From assembly GCA_035495815.1 (NCBI GenBank), contig DATJFH010000374.1:1-26880 (forward strand): a DNA stretch of 26,880 bases, read 5' to 3'. Both the position numbers and the translations under genes were made by a program. Every line of letters begins with the position of its first letter. Positions within the stretch are counted from its first letter, which is position 1. The notes beneath the pieces were generated by a model. The model was not told the DNA's origin. It worked only from the letters and a program-made list of their open reading frames with translations, and did not search any database. Source of the DNA: DATJFH01 sp035495815 (lineage in GTDB: Bacteria; Acidobacteriota; Terriglobia; Bryobacterales; Bryobacteraceae). Below are positions 23,265-26,880 of the stretch, one piece after another.

Positions 23265-23899
23265 CGCCAGCCCTCGAATTCGCGTAGGTTCTTCAGTTGC
23301 AAGGCCTCGAACTCTACGGCTTCCCCGAGGAACAGCAGCGGAGTCTCTTCGCTATAGTCGATGGTTCCGAAGCGGCCGTCCGATGTACGCAGGTCGACGA
23401 ACCGGACGTCCGACTTGTCCCAGTATTCGAAAGGCAACTCGCCTTCGACGCCTTTGTAGTGAGCGCGGGTCACCGAAGTCACTTCGTATTCCACGCCGCT
23501 CCACTGAAATTTGTTGCCCACGACGTTGGCCCCGCCGGCCGGGAGACTGCCCGGCGGGCGGCTGAGAAACGACACGTCGTATTCCAGCTGCGCGTCCGAG
23601 AGCCAGCCGCTGCGCCCGTCATTGAAGACGAGGTGCCATTCGTTCCACCCACCCTGCTCGTACTCGTAAAGAATGCGGCCCACGACGACGAACGGCTTGC
23701 CGCCATACACGCCTTCGGCCGAGATCTGGATGGGCGAGCTGTCGGGCGGCAGATCGGCGATCTCCCCCACGCGCTCCAGATTCACGTCCCGGCGGACGAG
23801 GATGGAGCGGCAATATTCGCAGGTCGTCTGGACCGCGCTAGACCAGAGGAACTTGATTGGCGCGCCGCAATTCGGACAGTTGGCGACTCTCTCGCTCAT
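23261..23899 (-). CDS. DUF4178 protein with N-terminal zinc ribbon
   Basis: A 212-residue soluble protein with a zinc ribbon at the very N-terminus (Cys8, Cys11, Cys27, Cys30: NCPNCGAP...TTCEYC) and a DUF4178 beta domain over most of the rest, with GKPFVVVGRILYEYEQGGW and WHLVFNDGRSGWLSDAQLEY. A second related beta unit (about 125-200, VGNKFQWSGVEYEVTSV) suggests an internal duplication. The start cannot move downstream, because the first Cys pair begins at residue 8; this forces a 62-base overlap with the end of the SAM decarboxylase gene. No transmembrane helix. DUF4178 has no known activity; it recurs in polyamine-synthase/DUF350 neighbourhoods. Confidence 0.85.
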   Translation of the reverse strand: MSERVANCPNCGAPIKFLWSSAVQTTCEYCRSILVRRDVNLERVGEIADLPPDSSPIQISAEGVYGGKPFVVVGRILYEYEQGGWNEWHLVFNDGRSGWLSDAQLEYDVSFLSRPPGSLPAGGANVVGNKFQWSGVEYEVTSVTRAHYKGVEGELPFEYWDKSDVRFVDLRTSDGRFGTIDYSEETPLLFLGEAVEFEALQLKNLREFEGWR

Positions 23900-24266
23900 T
23901 TGTATATGGCCGCTCGATGCGCCGGACGTTCACCGAAGTGGCGCCGAACTCACGCTCGAAATACCCGGCGAAATCCCAATCCGGCCGGGGATGACAGCAA
24001 AACACGTTCAAGCAGATTGACTGGTGTTCTGGAAAAGTATGACAGGCAAGGTGCGATTCGGCAAGCAGGCAGAGCCCGGTGATGCCGCCGGTGGTCGGGA
24101 ACTGCCGCCACAACGGCTCAGCCACCGGATGCAGATCCAGGGCGGAAACCAGATCGTCGAAGAGACCGCGCACCTTCGGCAGATCGGCCAGTCCCGCTCC
24201 CTCGCAGCCGTGGGCTTCAATCACCCACTCGACCCCCGAAGCTCCTACTGCTGCGGCTTCCCACAT
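23838..24266 (-). CDS. speD: S-adenosylmethionine decarboxylase proenzyme (prokaryotic type)
   Basis: A 142-residue SAM decarboxylase, the small prokaryotic type that self-cleaves to form a pyruvoyl cofactor and makes decarboxylated SAM, the aminopropyl donor. The key block is LLAESHLACHTFPEH. Ser71 would become the pyruvoyl group, His76 is the processing residue, and Cys91 in NVFCCHPRP the catalytic acid; spacings of +5 and +20 agree with the Thermotoga maritima enzyme (Ser63, His68, Cys83). The start at ATG 24266 overlaps the SPFH gene by 22 bases and fits the expected N-terminus before VEWVIEAHGC; an ATG 42 bases earlier is less likely. The last 20 residues overlap the next gene. Its product presumably feeds the membrane aminopropyltransferase four genes on. 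Confidence 0.88.
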   Translation of the reverse strand: MWEAAAVGASGVEWVIEAHGCEGAGLADLPKVRGLFDDLVSALDLHPVAEPLWRQFPTTGGITGLCLLAESHLACHTFPEHQSICLNVFCCHPRPDWDFAGYFEREFGATSVNVRRIERPYTNERESRQLSELRRANQVPLV

Positions 24267-25237
24267 TCCGGACAGAACTTCGATGCGCGCGGGATGGTCT
24301 TGCCACACTCCTGGCAGAATTTGGTTTCGGGAGCGGGCGCCGGCGGCGGTGCGGCGGCGGGCGCCGGCTGTGGCTCGCCGGGCTTCATGGCGTTCATCAT
24401 CTGCTGCGCCATGGTGAGCCCCGCGCCCAGACCGACTCCGATTCCGGCTGCTCCTCCCCCTTCATTCGCCGCGGCGATGGGCATCGACTGAGCCACCTGG
24501 AACTGCGTATACCGGTTCATATCGCCGAGCATGTTCATGCTGATCCGCTGGTCGAGGATTTTCTGCAGCTCGTCCGGCATGGAGAGGTTCTCCACCACGA
24601 ACGTGTCGAGGGTCAACCCGAGATCGGTGAACACGGGCTTGAGGAACTCGGCGATTTTCTGCCCAAGCGCCACCTGGTTGGCGGCCATGTCGAGAAACGG
24701 CACCTGGCTGTTGGCGAAGGTATCGGACATGCGCCCGATGATCGTATTGCGAAGCTGGCCTTCAATGTCGGCGACCGTGTAAAGCTCGCGTGTTCCGCTC
24801 ACTTTGGTGTAGAACGTGCGCGGGTCGCTGAGCCGGTACGAGTAGATGCCGAACGCCCGCAGCCGTATGGCGCCGAACTCCTTGTCGCGAATGGTGATGG
24901 GGTTGGGCGTCCCCCAGCGCTGGTTGATCTGCAGCCGGGTCGAAAAGAAATAGACGTCCGACTTGAACGGAGACTGGAACAGCTTGTCCCAGTTCATGAG
25001 GTTGGTCAGGAGCGGCAGGGTTTGCGTATTGAGGGTATACAGGCCGGGCTTGAATACATCGGCGACGATCCCCTCATTGACGAATGCGGCCATCTGCGAG
25101 TCGCGCACGGTCAGTTGGGCGCCGTTCTGTATCTCCATGTCCTGCATGGGATAACGGTACGCCAGAATCCCGTCTTCCGGCTCCGTCCAATGGATGACGT
25201 CGATAAACTGCTTCTTGATGAAATCGCGAAGGCTCAT
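24245..25237 (-). CDS. SPFH-domain protein with C-terminal zinc ribbon (YdjI-like)
   Basis: A 330-residue protein of the SPFH 'virion core protein-like' group. It starts MSLRDFIKKQFIDVIHWTEP. A band-7/SPFH region (about 20-215) contains LAYRYPMQDMEIQNGAQLTV and LTLDTFVVENLSMPDELQK. Then come a glycine/alanine-rich linker, a proline-rich stretch (289-303), and a zinc ribbon with Cys308, Cys311, Cys322 and Cys325 (FCQECGK...FCPECGK). I place the start at ATG 25237: the frame stays open farther upstream, but there it is antisense to a TonB-dependent receptor and looks non-coding. Bacillus YdjI, of similar build, works with PspA and zinc-ribbon membrane partners in membrane stress. As first gene of the run it may scaffold the membrane proteins that follow. 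Confidence 0.85.
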   Translation of the reverse strand: MSLRDFIKKQFIDVIHWTEPEDGILAYRYPMQDMEIQNGAQLTVRDSQMAAFVNEGIVADVFKPGLYTLNTQTLPLLTNLMNWDKLFQSPFKSDVYFFSTRLQINQRWGTPNPITIRDKEFGAIRLRAFGIYSYRLSDPRTFYTKVSGTRELYTVADIEGQLRNTIIGRMSDTFANSQVPFLDMAANQVALGQKIAEFLKPVFTDLGLTLDTFVVENLSMPDELQKILDQRISMNMLGDMNRYTQFQVAQSMPIAAANEGGGAAGIGVGLGAGLTMAQQMMNAMKPGEPQPAPAAAPPPAPAPETKFCQECGKTIPRASKFCPECGKPQQ

Positions 25238-25260
25238 TGGGTAAGGATGGCTCCTGACAA

Positions 25261-25266
25261 AGTATA
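25261..25266 (-). promoter_or_regulatory. -10 box for the SPFH/polyamine-linked operon
   Basis: On the minus strand TATACT ends 23 bases before the ATG at 25237, inside the 176-base gap to the upstream receptor gene. The leader contains AGGAG, 14 bases before the ATG. No good -35 is seen. It is the only clear promoter candidate for the nine-gene run. Confidence 0.45.
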
Positions 25267-25413
25267 ACGCCAAGCAGGCGGGATTTGTTCCTTGTGGGCG
25301 AATTCCCGCCCGCGACCGCTTTTCCAGGCGGCTGGACTCACTGGCCTGCCCGGGCTTCGCCCCGTACCTGTGGTTTCCATCTTTCTGCCGTTCCCCGGTT
25401 CCGCCCCCTAACG

Positions 25414-26880
25414 CTAAAAATCCAGCCGGAGTCCCACCTGAATATTGCGCGGTGTGTAATTGGCGTTGGACGTCCGGATGCGGCCGAAGTTGCTGCTCAA
25501 CAGGTCGGTGTCCGGGTTGGCCAGCATCGGAATGTTGAAGGGATTGTAGGCTTCGGCGCGCAATTGCAGGTTGAAGCGCTCGCGAATGCGGAACACCTTG
25601 TGCAAGGTCATGTCGTAGGTGAAGAAGCTGGGCCCAATCACCGTGCCGACCCCGGCCGTGCCGAACTGCCTGGTCGGCCGCGTGGCAGTGGCGTTGACGA
25701 ATCCCGGCAAGGCGTACGCCGTGGTGTCGAACCACTGGAAGGCATTTTCTCCCCGCGATCCGCCATGCTCGAGGCGGCCGTCCTTGCTGCGGTCAGCGCG
25801 ATTGGTGGCGGTTCCCGTCGGGCTCTGTCCGGAATTCGCGGTGATAGTGAGCGGAGAGCCCGACTGCCACGTCCCCAGCCCGGAAAGCATCCAGCCGCCT
25901 AAAATCGCATTGGCGACCGCATTCATGCCGGACCCGACACGGCGTCCTCTGCCGACCGGCAGCTCGTAAACGTAATTCCAATGAAAGATATCGGTGGGGC
26001 CGGCCGAGATGGGACCGTAGTCATATGAAGATTGCGGGTCGGCCACCGGGTTGCTGGACTCGACTTGCAGCCCCAGCAGACGGGCGTGCGAATAATTGAC
26101 ATCGAACAGCAGTCCGCCGCTGAAGCGCTTGCTGAACTCGATCTCGCCGGAATGGTAATTGGACCGGCCGTCGGCGATATGGCGTCCGAACGTGTTGCTG
26201 AAGAATGGATATTTTCTTCCCGTCGGATCGTTGGCGGCGCGCGAGAGACACTCGGTCGGACCGGGCACGCAGGCGTTCTTTCGAACCGACCGCGACATGT
26301 TCCGGGTAAGGTTGGCGAGATAGCTGGCGCGCACGGCCATTCCTCGTCCCAATTCTTTTTCCACTGTCAGATTCCAGGTGTAGGCTTTCTGGGTTGGGTA
26401 GTCTTCCGCGAAGCCGCCGATGTTGCTCAGCGCGGTGTCGGCGCCGGCGCCGCTTCCGCCCGCCGTTGGATTCTGAAACGTGTAGACCTGATTGACATCC
26501 ACATTCTGGGAGATCAGCAGGCTGCGCGTGAGCTGCGCGCGGCGTACGAAGGGTGGCTGATTGTACTGGTCGGTGAACTCATTGTGGGTAACGTCGGCCG
26601 CGTAGATACCGAAACCGCCCCGAAACACGAATCCATTCGTGACCCGGTAGGCAAAACCGATGCGGGGGGTGAAATCCAGGTTGTTCGGATGGATGAACGT
26701 GCCGGGGAGGCCTGCCACGTCCGTGGTCACGTAGCGCGAGCTGAACGGCTGGAACACGGGAAGAATCAGGCTCTCGCTGGCATGCGGGATGACGATCTGT
26801 CCGAGCCGGAAGCTGCCGACGCCCGAGCGCTTGTTCATCTCTTCGAAGAAGCCGAAATGGTCGTAGCGAAGTCCCAGGTT
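25414..26880 (-). CDS. TonB-dependent receptor, barrel and C-terminus (partial)
   Basis: This is the last 488 residues of an Oar-like TonB-dependent receptor whose start lies beyond the right edge. The frame is open through the edge: just before the first methionine it reads NLGLRYDHFGFFEE, a typical barrel strand, so the ATG at 26838 is not a start. Further strands include TPRIGFAYRV, VFRGGFGIYAADVTHNEF, NLTVEKELGRGMAVRASYLAN and EFSKRFSGGLLFDVNYSHARLL. The C-terminus RNIQVGLRLDF ends in the usual aromatic residue for insertion by BAM. There is no plug or regulatory domain in view. It is the same family as the receptor at 4575-7553 but clearly different in sequence. The ligand is unknown. 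Confidence 0.9.
   Translation of the reverse strand, partial: NLGLRYDHFGFFEEMNKRSGVGSFRLGQIVIPHASESLILPVFQPFSSRYVTTDVAGLPGTFIHPNNLDFTPRIGFAYRVTNGFVFRGGFGIYAADVTHNEFTDQYNQPPFVRRAQLTRSLLISQNVDVNQVYTFQNPTAGGSGAGADTALSNIGGFAEDYPTQKAYTWNLTVEKELGRGMAVRASYLANLTRNMSRSVRKNACVPGPTECLSRAANDPTGRKYPFFSNTFGRHIADGRSNYHSGEIEFSKRFSGGLLFDVNYSHARLLGLQVESSNPVADPQSSYDYGPISAGPTDIFHWNYVYELPVGRGRRVGSGMNAVANAILGGWMLSGLGTWQSGSPLTITANSGQSPTGTATNRADRSKDGRLEHGGSRGENAFQWFDTTAYALPGFVNATATRPTRQFGTAGVGTVIGPSFFTYDMTLHKVFRIRERFNLQLRAEAYNPFNIPMLANPDTDLLSSNFGRIRTSNANYTPRNIQVGLRLDF

Noticed and set aside
25297..25350. GC-rich hairpins (GGGCG...CGCCC and GGGC-TTC-GCCC) after the right-hand TonB receptor
   Set aside because: Stems are only 4-5 bp and no T-run follows on either strand, so terminator calls are not supported.
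25238..25735. Extension of the SPFH protein by about 165 residues at its N-terminus
   Set aside because: The stretch is His/Arg/Gln-rich, unlike SPFH proteins, and is only an overlapping frame of the TonB receptor and the gap. ATG 25237 gives a family-typical start.

Overview
The window looks like chromosome from a high-G+C Acidobacteriota member, most like the Bryobacterales/Solibacter group. This rests on family content, not on any marker gene. It has two Oar-like TonB-dependent receptors with an N-terminal carboxypeptidase-regulatory domain or the matching barrel, an orphan DUF1501 protein, a secreted GH44 glucanase, many exported hydrolase or oxidoreductase-type proteins, and a DUF350/DUF4178/aminopropyltransferase locus. 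No tRNA, rRNA, CRISPR array, insertion sequence or phage gene was seen.

Layout. 1-2925 (+): the C-terminal end of a sensor histidine kinase, a ROK-family sugar kinase and a xylulokinase. 2936-4387 (-): a Tat-exported DUF1501 protein. 4575-10810 (+): a TonB-dependent receptor, a secreted GH44 endoglucanase/xyloglucanase with PKD and Fn3 modules, and an SMP-30/gluconolactonase-like lactonase. Together with the two sugar kinases this reads as a small plant-polysaccharide uptake and catabolism neighbourhood. 10812-11306 (-): a small membrane protein with a PH-like domain. 11328-13345 (+): an S41 peptidase overlapping a LolA-fold exported protein. 13485-15334 (+): a Gfo/Idh/MocA dehydrogenase overlapping a sugar isomerase/epimerase. 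15335-17967 (-): a DnaJ-domain protein, an exported-looking methyltransferase and homoserine dehydrogenase. 17968-18301 is the only gap over 300 bases; it holds a possible 25-residue hydrophobic ORF with a strong Shine-Dalgarno.

The most unusual part is a nine-gene minus-strand run, 25237 down to 18302. In transcription order it is: SPFH protein with C-terminal zinc ribbon; S-adenosylmethionine decarboxylase; DUF4178 with zinc ribbon; larger two-TM DUF4178 protein with zinc ribbon; 63-residue single-TM protein; DUF350 membrane protein; an 80-residue basic ORF; membrane-embedded aminopropyltransferase (spermidine synthase-like); and a Tat-type FAD amine oxidoreductase. Genes overlap or lie within a few bases, so they should be co-transcribed. 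The pieces make decarboxylated SAM, transfer its aminopropyl group at the membrane, and perhaps oxidise an amine outside. I infer a membrane-linked aminopropylation system related to PspA/SPFH-type envelope maintenance; substrate and purpose are unknown. The end of a second TonB-dependent receptor lies upstream and runs off the right edge.

Several gene starts share a pattern: a -10-like hexamer, often with an extended TGN, 7-9 bases before the ATG and usually without a Shine-Dalgarno. This suggests leaderless transcripts. Three convergent gene pairs have stops separated by 0, 1 and 10 bases.
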